A model generated the notes under the pieces. It did no database searches and was not told the DNA's origin. It saw only the letters and a list, made by a program, of their open reading frames with translations. This document shows, piece by piece, positions 45,752-57,054 of a stretch of 64,000 bases of DNA. The DNA is taken from positions 279,501 through 343,500 of the forward strand of contig CALZFC010000274.1 of NCBI GenBank assembly GCA_945643635.1, read 5' to 3'. The position numbers and the translations under genes were made by a program. The DNA comes from Allodiplogaster sudhausi (taxonomy: Eukaryota; Nematoda; Chromadorea; Rhabditida; Diplogasteridae). How positions within the stretch are numbered: position 1 is the stretch's first letter; the number at the start of each line of letters is the position of its first letter.

Positions 45752-46418
45752 TTGAAGAAATTTTCAGTTGGTGAAATCAGAATGAAAACGGAAAGCATAT
45801 GCAAATTTATAGAGCTATGAGACGAATAGACATCAATTTTAGATCGATAATATGTTTTTTGGCAGTTTACAAAACATTGCAAAAACTTTGCCCCGAGCGG
45901 GCTTCGAACCCGGACCTCTTGCAAGGTACTTTTAAAGTTGAGTATATTTGCTTAAGTGCATATTCCAAAAATATGTCCTCCTAGAATTCTTTTAAAGATA
46001 CATCGCATTGTAGCAAATTTCACGGGCTTTCTTTCTATGAACAGCTTATCCTCCCCGCGGGGGTTACTTGGTCTGAAAAACCAGAAAAACCATATTTTTA
46101 AATCTATTTATACGATTTTTGCTGCTTAAAAGTTGTTTTCACGAAACGTCACCGCGACCTTTTTTAAAGAGAATACAAAGATCTATAAAACACAAAAAAG
46201 AGATTTCAAAAATCTTAAGAAATAACTGAGATATGGGCATGTGAATTTTAAGCGTAAATCGCTATTATCTCGAAAGAAAATTTTTTTTTCGAAATCACGA
46301 TTTCACCATTTTAAAGAGCATGTCGAATAGTACAAATGATCAAGTTTTCATCAATTTTAAAAATCAAAAATTTCCCATTGCAGAGGGCAGATCGACCCTT
46401 ACAGATAGGCTGTCTTAA
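45752..46418 (-). repeat. Right terminal inverted repeat of TTAA transposon
   Basis: Reverse complement of 41607-42285. It includes the B-box-like GGGCTTCGAACCC at 45898-45910 and ends GATAGGCTGTCTTAA. Confidence 0.9.
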
Positions 46419-46427
46419 TCATCATAC

Positions 46428-46560
46428 TCTCTCTCTCTCGTGCCATCTTTCTCCCTATATCTCTCTCTCTCTTTCTCGCTGTCTCTCTCTCTGTCTCTCT
46501 CTCTCGTTGTCCTTCTCTCTCTCCCTCTCTCACTGTCTCCCACACTCTCACCGACTTCCC
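46428..46560. repeat. CT microsatellite
   Basis: Interrupted CT tract directly outside the transposon's right end. GA tract at 46793-46813. Confidence 0.85.
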
Positions 46561-46864
46561 ATGACCTTACCTTACTTTCTTCGTAATATTCAATCTCTCT
46601 CTTGATGACTTCGTTCCGTCTCTCTCAATTCCCTCATCTCAAAGCTAACTCATTCCGTTTCTCATTCATCGGTCACATTATAATTTCTTTTTTTTTAATT
46701 GTTACATAACACTTGGAGTCTGGACTTTAATCGGCAGTGGGAGAGTGTGAGAATTTGAAGACCCGTCTAAAGAGAAATCGACTGTCTAGAGAGCGAGAGA
46801 GAGAGAGAGAGATAGATTGAAAAGTGGAAAAGTTGGAGAGAAAAAGCGTTCTTCTTCCTTCCAG

Positions 46865-46942
46865 GGCTACATCCGCATTTCGCGCAGCAAAGGAAAGGCT
46901 TGCGGCATCGCCAAGGAGGCCGCCTTCCCGGTCATCGTCTGA
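46865..46942 (+). pseudogene. Orphan last exon of a papain-family cysteine protease
   Basis: After acceptor TTCCAG the frame reads GYIRISRSKGKACGIAKEAA FPVIV and stops. This matches the C terminus of C1A cathepsin L-type proteases (…GYIRxxRxxxxxCGIAxxAxxPxV). None of the catalytic exons (Cys, His or Asn motif) is visible upstream for several kb, where the transposon and repeats lie. It is either the tail of a gene broken by insertion or an isolated relic. It is followed by CT repeats. Confidence 0.6.
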
Positions 46943-48497
46943 GTGATCTCTCTTTCTCTCTCTCTCTCTCCCTCTCCCTCAATCTCTCTCTCTCTGTCTG
47001 CCTCTCTCTCTCCTTCTCTCTCACTCTCTCTCTATTCAAAAAGAGCACTCTTGTGATCGTGCTACATTTCCCATATTATACCACGATGTGTCACCCACAC
47101 AAGAGACAACAAAAATTTTTCAAGTCAAATCAACTCTTTATTTCCTGCCTCGATTGAACATGGTGGCCTGTTCAATGTCTCTTTTTATCCGTTGTGGCAT
47201 AAAAAATTTCATTTTTGAGCTGAATTGTTAACTATTAAAAAAACATTTTTGTGATAGAACACAACTGTTTAAAAAAAGGAGTGTGCAAGAGTATCTGGTC
47301 AAGATGTCCAAATTAAATACCTACATACACCAAGCTTTTTTTACAGGCATTCGATAGCTCAATCAATAACGGCTAACACAAAGACCATATTCACTAGCTG
47401 ACGAGAAGGAATGTATGCACACGTATGTATTCGTAGTTTATTGACAGTAATAAAAATTAGAACGATGAGATCTAAAATTGGTGCGGCCCTTCGCACTCTC
47501 ATTCTGGGATGTGCTACTCTCAGGCAATAAATTTGTGTGGCCTGCGAAATGTCACGCGAGAAGATGCGTGTAAGAGTGTTGACCGCCGCGGGTGAACGCG
47601 ACAATTCAAACCTGCATTAATTATTTTTCAGTGATCGTCCTCTTTTTTTTAGGGAAGAGACCGATGTATGGAACTAGAAATATTGCTATGACAAGTATGA
47701 ATGAATCCTGAAGGTGACCAGAGGAGAAAAATCAAAAATTTTCCCCACACTGTACTGCAGAATTTAAGTAGTACCGTAGAATTTATGGCTAAACTCCGTG
47801 GAGAGTTCCTTTAATATAAAATTGTATTTGTAAAAAAAATTCTTCATATATCAGGCAAACATACGCGAATTCAAATGCGAGTTTTTGACTCCTTTATGAA
47901 CACCCTGCTCCTCTCCTTTTAATTGTTTCTAATTTTGCAGCAGCTTTCTGGCACGCAACACTATTACCATTCAATTAGGACAGTTAAAATAAAATGAAGG
48001 CCGCTTTAACTCTCATGTTGGAATAAATATTTCTGTATTTCAAAAAAGAGCAAAGCAGTTGATATTAAAATAAAATACTCTTTCTGATGTCTCCGTTCGC
48101 CTAATTATCTATTTTGCACTATAAATGAATGCAAACATCAACTGCTTTTATCAATTCATGATTCATACAAGGGTTTCGAATAGCTGAAACCTGGGGAAAA
48201 AGGGAAAATAGAGAGGAAATTTGAAGTTGAAGAAACCGAAGATTGCAAACGAAAAAATAAAATGTAAAAAAAACAGTAACGAAAAGATACGAGAGAGTGA
48301 AAACCTTAAAAAAAGTATAAGTAAATGCGAAGTAGTGCGATACACAGAGAGAGGGAGAGACAGAGAGAGCGATATTGAGAGAGAGGAACACGGAGAGAGA
48401 GAGAGAGATATAGAAAAAAGTTTGAAATATGTAGGTGGCAGAAGAGCGAGTGGCCTGAGGAGAAGCAGGGTTTTTACAGGGAAGAGAAGAAGCTTGA

Positions 48498-48548
<51 letters not shown>

Positions 48549-48657
48549 CATATATGGAACGAGAGAAAATGTAAGGAAGAATGTGATTGAATCTTACCGT
48601 AATAGCCGGGGGTTGCGTCCGGGGATTCTTTTTTCCCACAAGGGATTCTCTCTCTTC
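46943..48657. other. Intergenic with MITE copy
   Basis: Contains CT tract 46955-47035, a copy of the dispersed MITE (about 47480-47645, CACTCTCATTCTGGGA... to GTGATCGTCCTC), GA-rich DNA 48340-48412 and a TA microsatellite 48502-48556. No gene recognised. Confidence 0.5.
48502..48556. repeat. TA microsatellite
   Basis: (TA)n with one AAATA interruption, downstream of the coiled-coil gene. Confidence 0.95.
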
Positions 48658-50529
48658 TCAGTGTTTCTGACTCGAACAGAAATACTGAAGAGTGAGAGAA
48701 TCCCACTGCTGATAATAGTCACCGATGTCGCTGCTTGTGACATCTGCAACAAGTTTTTTTTTTATAAATTATATATTGACTACTTCAAGTATGAACCAAG
48801 AATTCTAATTTAAGAGATACATATGTATGTATGCTATTTCTCATAAGATATGTGCAGTATAATAATTTAAGACGAATTAATAATTTAAAACAACTACCGG
48901 GATTGGCCTTCGTCATAGTTCGCATTTCTTCCTGCATCTGAAAAAGGATAAAGTTCCTGATAATACTAGAAAAATTATAAATCGAGTCAAATTAAACAGT
49001 TAGTTAAATTTTAGTCTTTACTCTATATACATATGATTTCAAAGTTTGCATGTGTTTCAGATTACTGCAAATAAAAGTCATAAGTATGTATCAGCACGCG
49101 GAAGAGCCTTGAACCTGATCGATATCCTTGGTGAGACTCTCGTTGCTGCTTTGTAGTTTTTCAATCAGCTGCTGGTCTGCGTCCCGTTTTTCACGGAGCT
49201 GTAAAAACAGCATTCTTGCCTTCTGATACATAAAAAAATTATTGATTAATTTCATTTTTAAAAAATACATAAACGTATCTTAAGCTTTAAGAGATAAGCA
49301 TATTTAATGCGATGCTTTTTTTGCAGCAAATGTTGCTAATGGTAACCTTCGTTAAGGCCATATGCGTTTCAGCAAACTCGCTCTTCAGCCTGTTCTTTTC
49401 CTCCCTCCTCCAATTCGTCTCCTTCTTCGCCTGGTTCCACTCCTCCCTCAGTCTGTTCGTCTCCTCCATCTGCTTCTTCGTCTCCTCCTTCGCCTGGTTC
49501 CTTTCCTCCCTCAGTCTGTTCGTCTCCTCCATCTGCTTCTTCGTCTCCTCCTTGGCCTGGTTCCTTTCCTCCCTCAGTCTGTTCGTTTCCTCCATATGCT
49601 TCTTCGTCTCCTCCTTCGCCTGGTTCCTCTCCTCCCTCGGCCTGTTCGTCTCCTCCATCAGCTTGTTCATCTCATTCTTCACCTTGTTCATCTCCCCCTT
49701 CACGTTGTTCGTCTCCTCCATCTGCTTGTCCATCTTCTTTTTCAGCTTGTTCGTTTCCTCTGTATGCATGTTGTCCTTTGAAATGAGCTGTAAGTGAATA
49801 TTCAATAATGTAAAAACTATGAATAAATATTACTTAAAAAATAATATAGGCAACCTCTGAAATTGTTGTCTTCGCTGCTGCCAGTTCGTGCTCGAGTGCA
49901 CGAATTTTAAGCTTGACCGAGAAGAGCTAAACGAGAAACAGCTATATCATTTAAATTCGAATGAAACTCAACCGTAATTTATTTCAATATTCCTGTCCAT
50001 TCTAGTCGCGTTTTTAAATAACACATGCTCCCTCCCCCTTGTTTCAGGCAAAAATTCGAAAATATAAGAGCGAGTCTTCGGTTCCATTAAATTCAACATA
50101 CATATGTATATCCAATAACAGTGGTGAATAAGCATGAATAATATTTAATAGCATAATAAATCATTTCAACAAAATGTAGTTAATTATCTCTTTTCCTGCC
50201 GTAGCGAATTCTCTACTAATGAGATTTCACGTAATTATTAAAGTAGGACACAGAAATGTAATCTAGAATGTAATCTAAGAAAATCGCTCAAACTTACAGG
50301 ATATTATGCTTTACTCCAAATATCATCTTCTCCTTTAACTAACCTCAAACTTTTCCTGCTCGCGTATTTGCTCATAGGCTTCCTTGAGCAGCAACCGGGA
50401 AAGGTCGAGTTTGGGATCCGTTGGCGGGCGCTTTTCCTCTCGATTGGGTGGAGGAGATCCGTCTCCACTCTGCACGAGTAGCCACTCGGAGGAGGCAGAA
50501 TCTTCTTCCAGTTCATGAGAAGACGACAT
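48658..50529 (-). CDS. Coiled-coil protein 1, expanded 21-residue repeat
   Basis: Six exons on the minus strand: 50529-50344, 49926-49855, 49787-49347, 49198-49115, 48937-48898, 48743-48658 (stop TGA). All phases agree, about 302 aa. Exon 1 is polar and acidic ([20 protein letters not shown]...) and ends [17 protein letters not shown]. Exon 2 is [24 protein letters not shown]. Exon 3 is a long coil dominated by a 21-residue unit ([14 protein letters not shown] plus EETKKQM, three heptads) repeated about four times. Later exons are [31 protein letters not shown] and a tail [27 protein letters not shown]. It has no membrane segment. Exons 1-2 and the start of exon 3 are clearly paralogous to the gene at 51117-51912. 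The function is unknown; a scaffold or tether is plausible. Confidence 0.75.
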
Positions 50530-50555
50530 GCTTCAAAATTATGTATATATGAAAG

Positions 50556-50557
<2 letters not shown>

Positions 50558-50598
<41 letters not shown>

Positions 50599-50650
50599 AC
50601 ATATACATATATATATGTATACATATACATATATATATGTATACATATAC
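50558..50650. repeat. TA / TATACATA microsatellite
   Basis: (TA)n followed by about three TGTATACATATACATATATA units, directly upstream of coiled-coil gene 1. It may include or displace its core promoter. Confidence 0.9.
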
Positions 50651-51116
50651 ATGTATACGCGTTTAAAATAAAATATTATTTTAAACGCAAAATTGGCTCG
50701 GCGAGCATCTTGTTTCAAAATAACGAAGAGCCAGCAATTGCCGTGACTCTAATCCCCAACGTTATTGCTGCGCGTCATTGCTGATTAAAACTCGGGCAGC
50801 CCGAGTGAGCTTCGATTCGAGCTCTTCAAAGACCTCCAATGAAATGTTTTTTGGATGTCTGAACAGTCGAATGCAACAAACGTTTATATCTCTTAAACTT
50901 GTCAAAAGGGTGTTAAAGCAAACTCCACAATCGTGTCAATGTAACAACGTCATAAAAGCTGAGTCGGCAACAAGATGAAGAGATAACAAAGTGTGGAGCG
51001 GAAACATAGGAATGTACTCCAACTTGAGTATAGACCAAAAAATTGGATGAAATCTCCTATTAGCTTGATCTTTTTTCCATCCAACTGAACTGTCAGCCTT
51101 TTTTTCCACACTCATC

Positions 51117-51912
51117 CTATTTTCTTCTATTCACGAGATTCGCGAGATAAGCGTGCAGTGAGAAGGGTGATTGCGGGATAAAGATTAGCAGAATACAAAC
51201 AATCATAACAATGATCGGGAAAGAAATGATGAACACGCCCTCCTTCTTCCTCTCCATTTCCTCCTTCTTCTTGATCTTCTGCTTCTCCTGCTTGTCCATC
51301 TCCTGCTTGTTCATCTTCTCCTTCACTTTGTTCATCTCCTCCTTCAGCTTGTTGATCTCCTCCATATGCATGTTGTCCTTTGAAATATGCTGAAAATGAA
51401 TCTTTAATTATGTAATATTAACGAGAAAAAGTTATTTTACAAAAAAATACACGGGCGACCTCTGAAATTGTCGTCTTCGCTGCTGCAAGTTCGTTCTGGA
51501 GCTCCTGATTCGTAAGCTTGACTGAGAAGAGCTAAACGAAAAGAAGCTCTTTCGAATATTGCAGCATACTATAGAGATCCAATAATAGAGACAATTGTGA
51601 GTGCGCAATAGGAAGAAAAAAAAATCATTCCAAGTACCTACGTGGTTTTCTCTTATTATCTGCGCAATAATTTTATATTCATTTTTTCTTTTCCTTCTTC
51701 AATTATCAACTCAACTTTTCACTTACCTCATTCTTATCTTGCTCGCGTATTTTCTCGTACGCTTCCTTGAGCAGCAACAGAGAATGGTCGAGTTTTGGAT
51801 CCGTTGACTTGAGCTTGGTCTTCCGATTGTGTGGAGGAGCTTCGTCTACACTCTGCACCAGCTGACACTTTGGGGATGCAGAATCATTTTCCGGTAGAAG
51901 AGGATGCCACAT
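51117..51912 (-). CDS. Coiled-coil protein 2 with C-terminal membrane anchor
   Basis: Three exons on the minus strand: 51912-51727, 51531-51460, 51389-51117 (stop TAG), all phase 0, 176 aa. Exon 1 (…[27 protein letters not shown]) and exon 2 ([24 protein letters not shown]) align residue for residue with gene 1. Exon 3 starts like gene 1 (HISKDNMHMEEINKLKEEMN), continues as a Lys/Glu-rich coil, then a hydrophobic segment (GVFIISFPIIVMIVCILLIF) and a short basic tail (…ANLVNRRK). This is a tail-anchored layout with the coil in the cytoplasm. Membrane tethering (ER, mitochondrial outer membrane or vesicle) is inferred; the partner is unknown. Confidence 0.75.
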
Positions 51913-53039
51913 GCTTAAAATTATATAAATACATATTTATTTATTTAAATATAAATTTATATACATACATGTACATATGTATAAAAAAGCAATGGGGAAA
52001 ATGGATAATGTTATTCGGCGAGACATCTCTCGTCTCAAAAAAACGAACAGACAAGCAATTGCTGGAACTCAACTCCCCGACGTTATATAGCGTTTCTTTT
52101 TAATTACTTCTTAAAACGCCTCACTTGTTTCCCATGCAGTTTCTCAGCAATGATGACCCAAAAAATTGTTGTCACCTCATTAGAACCTTACTAAACAGCA
52201 ATTCAAGAAGAGCCATCACCGAAAAGTTATGTGAGATTTCAAATTTCCCCGGCCTTTCGCACTCTCATTCTGGTACTTTCGGGCAACGGGTTTTTGCGAC
52301 CTGATGTGAGAAATGGCACGTTTGAATGATCGTGTAAGAGTGCCAACCCCAACGGGGGAGGGGGGGGGCACGCGACAATTAATTATTTTTCGGTGATCGT
52401 CCTACTTTAATTGATCGTTTGCATGGCTTGAATATACATAGCTGATTATAGGAAGTACCCGACGAAAGAAAATCGTATCTGATAAAACTACACTTCAAAT
52501 GGTGCAAAACTCCCAGATGGATGAACGGTGATTTTGGGCCAGCTACAAAACTTATATTTTGAAACGTAAGTGAATCTAACCTCTTAACAAGTTCTTTCAT
52601 TGTCTTGCTTTTCTCTAGCGTCTGTATCTCTATTATGGACGAAGAACCTAGGTATAATGAAAACTTGCTTATTTCATTGACTTAAAAACGGTCCCTTCTA
52701 CATCAGTTCCTATATACTTAGTGGGAAATTAATGTTTGCTGATTCGCTGAAGATTTCTTTAATAACAAATCAACGTAAAAGCCTAATTCCAGAGTTGTAG
52801 AATGTTGTCACATTTTTTTCCTTCCTCAACCTTCCACAAAGTCAAGACGTATCTTTGTAAATATTTAATAGTTTATCGAAGTCAAATAAAACTCAATTAG
52901 CTAGTTAATTCATGAGATCATCTCAGCATTAAAAAAAGGAAAATATAACAAAAAAAGTTCTGTTTTTGTTCTCCTCAATTTCACATACAAACATCCAGTG
53001 AGAATGTACGGGCATTGTCGTAAAAAGTAATAAAGAAAT
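51913..53039. other. Intergenic with MITE copy
   Basis: AT-rich upstream of coiled-coil gene 2 (TATATAAATA at 51925-51934 could serve as its TATA region). A copy of the dispersed MITE lies at about 52225-52415, including a G-rich run (52354-52367). No gene. Confidence 0.45.
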
Positions 53040-53850
53040 TGGCAACCATTGTTCAAGTTCTACCGAATGTTCTCTGATGGATAAATGACTACGTTGTTGT
53101 GCACATGGCATTGAACATTTAACATAAAAGACACTCGGGGACTTTTGCTCAGGAGTGGCCGGGGGCCGAAAATATCCGGCCCCGGCCCCGGCCCCCGTGG
53201 TCGGCTCCGGCCCCGGCCCCCGGGGTCGGCCCCGAAGGAGGCCCCGGCCCCAAATCTTAAAATTTTTCTTAAAAAAAAAGTTCTGCGTCGGAGAAAAAAT
53301 TCAACCAAAATTGAGAAAATTCGTACATCTGTAGCGAATACGAAATAAATCGGGCACTTTTCATCATAAATTGGCTCAAGTTGGTCAACAGGGGGTGAAC
53401 TTCATTCAATTATCCAAGGCCCCGGCCCCGGCCCCCGAGGTCGGCCCCGGCCCCCAGGCTCGGCCCAGGCCCCGGGTGCCGATGCCGATCCTGGGGGCCG
53501 GCCATCCCTGCTTTTGTTTGCAACTACAGCAAGTGTGTGTAGTTCATACTTAAATGTATATAATTCGTAGTTTACACTTTTTACAAACTCTTCAAGTGCA
53601 CTTGAAGTCTTGCCTGTGAACGACGTCGCCGATCTCGTCAAACACAGATGCCAGGAAATCTTCGCCGCAGCCAATCTTTGGCGTTGTGCCACTTTACATT
53701 GTCTCCTTCTGTTGTACCATGCTAACTTTGCCGATTTGTTGTGATAGTCTATGATTTCCTTATGACAAACTATCCTCACCGTATATTGAATACTTGGCAT
53801 TTGAGCCGGGAGGGACGAATCGATGATCAATCTGGCACATTACCATCTCT
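53040..53850 (-). pseudogene. Inverted, broken partial copy of C6-type gene B
   Basis: On the minus strand this carries relics of gene B: the last exon (53570-53690, with KIGCGEDFLASVFDEIGDVV), a donor-bearing stub (CTCACCGTATATTGAA), then jumps to an internal exon piece (CQIDHRFVPPGSNAK-like, 53800-53845). The flanking non-coding sequence 53040-53149 matches 56870-56970 inverted. Exon order is incomplete and introns are deleted, so it is a pseudogene. It is interrupted by the hAT-like element at 53150-53510. Confidence 0.7.
53150..53510. mobile_element. hAT-like MITE with 8-bp target duplication
   Basis: 361 bp. Ends CAGGAGTGGCCGG (left) and, complementary, CAGGGATGGCCGG (right), the style of hAT termini. 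It is flanked by CTTTTGCT (53142-53149) and CTTTTGTT (53511-53518), an 8-bp duplication with one mismatch. The subterminal DNA is built of GGCCCCGGCCCC repeats on both sides of an AT-rich centre. The uninterrupted version of the target site exists inverted at about 56858-56880, which confirms insertion. No protein is encoded. Confidence 0.85.
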
Positions 53851-53949
53851 TTGCAGTAGAATATCCAGTGGCTAATTGGCTATTCAATAAAATGTCCTCG
53901 CACCCAAGTCGACCTAGATTGAACTGGAAGAGATGAGCACTCTTTCTCC

Positions 53950-53987
<38 letters not shown>

Positions 53988-54387
53988 CAGTTTAATCGTT
54001 TGCACAGGCATGCTCCTATTGAATGCTTGATTTTATTTCAATGCTTTTTGGTGGACTCGGTAATTGACACTGAACGTCTTGCCGATAAGCTGGCCATGCA
54101 CTGAAGACGACCTAGATTCGGCCTGAGTCGATGAGAGAGACGATATGCTCTTTCTTTATCTTCCCCATACACTTTGGTCGTTCGTCACATTTCGGGTTAT
54201 GAGCTACACATTTCCTTACCTTCCATACACCTTTTTTAATTATGTACGTTTTAGATGAATAAAGTATTCCGTCAATATAAGACGAAGTTGTTTTCGTATT
54301 GTCTTTTTATTATATTATTCTTAGAAATGGATAATATTGCGTTTCTATCAGAGTTTAATTATTTCGCCCGATTTAAAATAATAGAGG
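53851..54387. other. Intergenic upstream of C6-type gene B
   Basis: CT microsatellite 53948-53985. No TATA box or operator could be assigned with confidence. Confidence 0.4.
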
Positions 54388-56676
54388 ATGCACAAGCGGC
54401 TGCTGTTCATTCTTCTGCTGCCTGCCTCCGCAGTCGGTTGTTTCCGTGCGCCGGCACCGACCGAACCATTCGTGACCACTTCGACGACGACACCTTCTAC
54501 ATCGACAACTGCATCCACAACTACAGTCCCGACCACCTCCACGACCTCTTTCGCCCCTCTACCAATTCCACGTCATTGTTTTTATAATATATTACTTAGA
54601 ACCTTTTTCAAAACTATTCTTTTTTACAATTCACATCAAGCACGAGAACCTAATAAGATCTGCCCCAGGCAGCGTGCCTGACGTGCGGTCTTCCGGTCTT
54701 CCAAGCTCCTCCTCCCTCGGAATGCCCTCTCAATAATATCTGCTCCGATTCCACTCTCCTCGTCATCACAACTTCTCCTTGCGTCCAAGTCACTTGCAGC
54801 AGCGGCGCAACGCTTGTCATTGTCAGTAAAAACAAGAATATTTACGTTTATTCTTCAGGATTTCAATTAGTCTGACATTTTGCACTAATATTAATATCGT
54901 TTTTGCTTATAGTCCTTTTGGTGTGATAATGATGGAAGGAAGCTTTTACTGAGCAAAGATATATTTAAAATGGAATGGTCATTCTTTTGTTACAGAGAGC
55001 AATCAATGCTGACACGAACGGGCTGAGCTGTTTGGCAGGCGGCGGAGGCTACTTCGACACGACCAATCCTTCTCTCATCTATCCCGACGCTCCATCTGTC
55101 TACTGTCGATATCGTTAGGTTTTTTGAACATGCTGAACTTGACTCAATCTGCAGGTGGTGCCAACGAATATGATAGATTTAATAAATTAATCTTCAAAGT
55201 CGGAAACGATCTAAAACGTCTTTGCAGTCTGCCAGTGTAGCTCTGAAAGTCTTCGGAATTTTGCCTGTCCGCCCGGCTTCTTTTGTTACCCACCGTTTGC
55301 ACGTGATCCATGTCGTCTTACATGTGATCCTTCTACACCGATGGTCCAGTGGGTGCGACTCTCTTTTATTCCATATAAATAAATAAATGAATCACTGACT
55401 AATCATTACAAAAAATTGTCTTACAGTTTCCTGGAAGTCCAACCATGAATATTCTACTGCCAAGCGAGGTAATGTGCCAGGTTGATCATCGATTCGCCCC
55501 TCCCGGCTCAAGTGCCAAGTACTCTAGTTGTGTTGCTCAGCGTCAGTTGCTCTTTTCTTTTGACTTGTCACTGATTCCATGCTGTTGAAATATATAGCCA
55601 ATTTCATAATATTATTGAAATAAATCTAATTAAAAAATTCCTAAATCTTTTCCGCTTCCCAAATGGTTACAACATTTCCAACAATTGCCGGCTGCAACCC
55701 TCAGCCATGCATCGGCGCCGGCGCCTTCCCACCCTACACACTCAACTGTGCTGATGTTGTATGCCTCTTTCTTTAACTGAGCCATGCATTCTCTATCACC
55801 TCTAGACTGTGTCTCGCTAACTTGAGTGCTATCTTTCTTTCACATATTAAAATTATTTTCAACCTTTCTTTTCTATCACAAAAATTCAACTCCTTCCAGG
55901 TCTACTTTGTGGCAATGTACCCGAATTTGCCTCCATCAGTCTGGGCGACCTGCAAGTCTGGCGTCTTAATCGGCGACTTTGTGCGAATCTCTGAAATCCT
56001 CAAAATATTTTCCCGCAGGATTTAGGATGCCATTTTTAGGGCGGCACCCTCGGGCCGCAGATGCTCCTTCGCTGCCACGCCGCCATGTTTCCTGGCACCT
56101 TTAACGGAGCCACTGCTGTTGGGCAACGTTGCATTTTTTTCGTTCACATTCTTTGGGTCTTTGGGAATTTTACAAAAATGTTTAAGAGCACCAACTTTTC
56201 CCAAAATACTGTTCGCTTCAATATGCTCTGTAACAATATTATTGGTGTTCTCAGATGCTCTAATTCTATTTCGCGTTCAGCTTGTTCTTATTATATTGCA
56301 GCTATCGTGCGCCGATAGCAGCCTGTGCGATGACCGTTGCGTACTTCCAATCGGCCAGCCTCCGGGCACTTTCACCACCACCGCCATTAATGACTTCTGC
56401 GAGTTTGTCTGCACCAATGGCAATCTCATTCAATACACGGTGAGGACAGCTTATCATTCTAAAATTATAAACTTTTAAGACAAAGTTGCATGTTGCGACA
56501 GAATGAGATGGGACTGTGTAGAATTGCAGCAACTTTCATTCTTTTAGTGCCCATGTTTGCAGCTGAACGGAGTTATCGGTACGACGCCAAAGATTCGCTG
56601 CAACGTATTGTTCCAGGCAGCTGTTTTTGACGAGAACGGTAATGATGTTCATGTGCAAGATGTCAAGTGTACTTGA
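54388..56676 (+). CDS. Secreted Thr-rich, C6-type cysteine protein (gene B)
   Basis: Exons: 54388-54571, 54673-54821, 54996-55113, 55228-55352, 55427-55541, about 55690-55758, 55900-55980, 56040-56117, 56302-56439, 56563-56676 (stop TGA). Exon 1 is a signal peptide (HKRLLFILLLPASAVG) followed by CFRAPAPTEPFVTTSTTTPS and a Thr/Ser-rich linker. Then come modules with paired cysteines: CLTCGLPVFQ, ECPLNNICSDSTLLVITTSP, CVQVTC, CQCSSESLRNFACPPGFFCY, DPCRLTCDPS, CNPQPCIGAGAFPPY, WATCKSG, LLRCHAAMFPGTFNGATA, CADSSLCDDRCVLPIGQPPG, FCEFVCTNGN, and the last exon KIRCNVLFQAA...VKC. Phases agree except around exon 6, which has no AG acceptor (TTTCCAACAATTGCC) where one is expected. The family is secreted with unknown function. 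Gene A at 23.9-26.6 kb is a shorter paralogue. Confidence 0.7.
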
Positions 56677-57054
56677 AGAGTATGTAAAACGCGCAAACTA
56701 CTAATTACATATAAGTATGAACTACACACACTTGCTGTAGACCTATAAGTATGTATGTATGAACTACACATACCTGCAGTAAAACATATAAGAATGAACT
56801 GCATAACTTTCAGTAGTACATAAAGTATGAACTACACATACTTGCTGTAGTCACAAGCAGAAGTCCCCGAGTGTCTTTTATGTTAAATGTTCAATGCCAC
56901 ATGCACAACAACGTAGTCATTTAGTCGTACCATCAGAGAACATTCCGTAGAACTTGAACAAGGATTGCCTATTTCTTTATTGCCTCTTACATTGTCACTG
57001 GATTTGTGTGAAATCAGAATAAAATTATATATGTATATTTAATTGTATTCTCTT

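Larger units (their letters stand above)
41607..46418 (+). mobile_element. Complete 4.8-kb TTAA transposon with long TIRs
   Basis: Bounded by TTAA at 41607-41610 and 46415-46418, with termini TTAAGACAGCCTATCTGTAA and its complement. The first about 670 bp (41607-42285) recurs inverted and nearly identical at 45752-46418. The interior encodes an uninterrupted transposase (+) and a separate antisense gene. TTAA target duplication is shared by the piggyBac and Kolobok superfamilies. The RNase H-like transposase here does not look like piggyBac to me, and Kolobok or a related group is my best guess. Near-identity of the arms and intact coding suggest recent activity. Confidence 0.85.

Noticed and set aside
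41607..46418. piggyBac assignment of the TTAA element
   Set aside because: The target site fits, but the transposase signature (DWAMKLLP, RSDQAGCY, GKGPCDR, internal C2H2) does not resemble what I know of piggyBac transposases.
49312..49797. Plus-strand Ser/Phe/Leu-rich frames
   Set aside because: Antisense of the coiled-coil exon 49347-49787, whose Glu/Lys codons read as Phe/Leu/Ser on the other strand.
53060..53560. Gly/Pro/Arg-rich frames on both strands
   Set aside because: Produced by GGCCCC repeats inside the hAT-like MITE; no start, no splice support.
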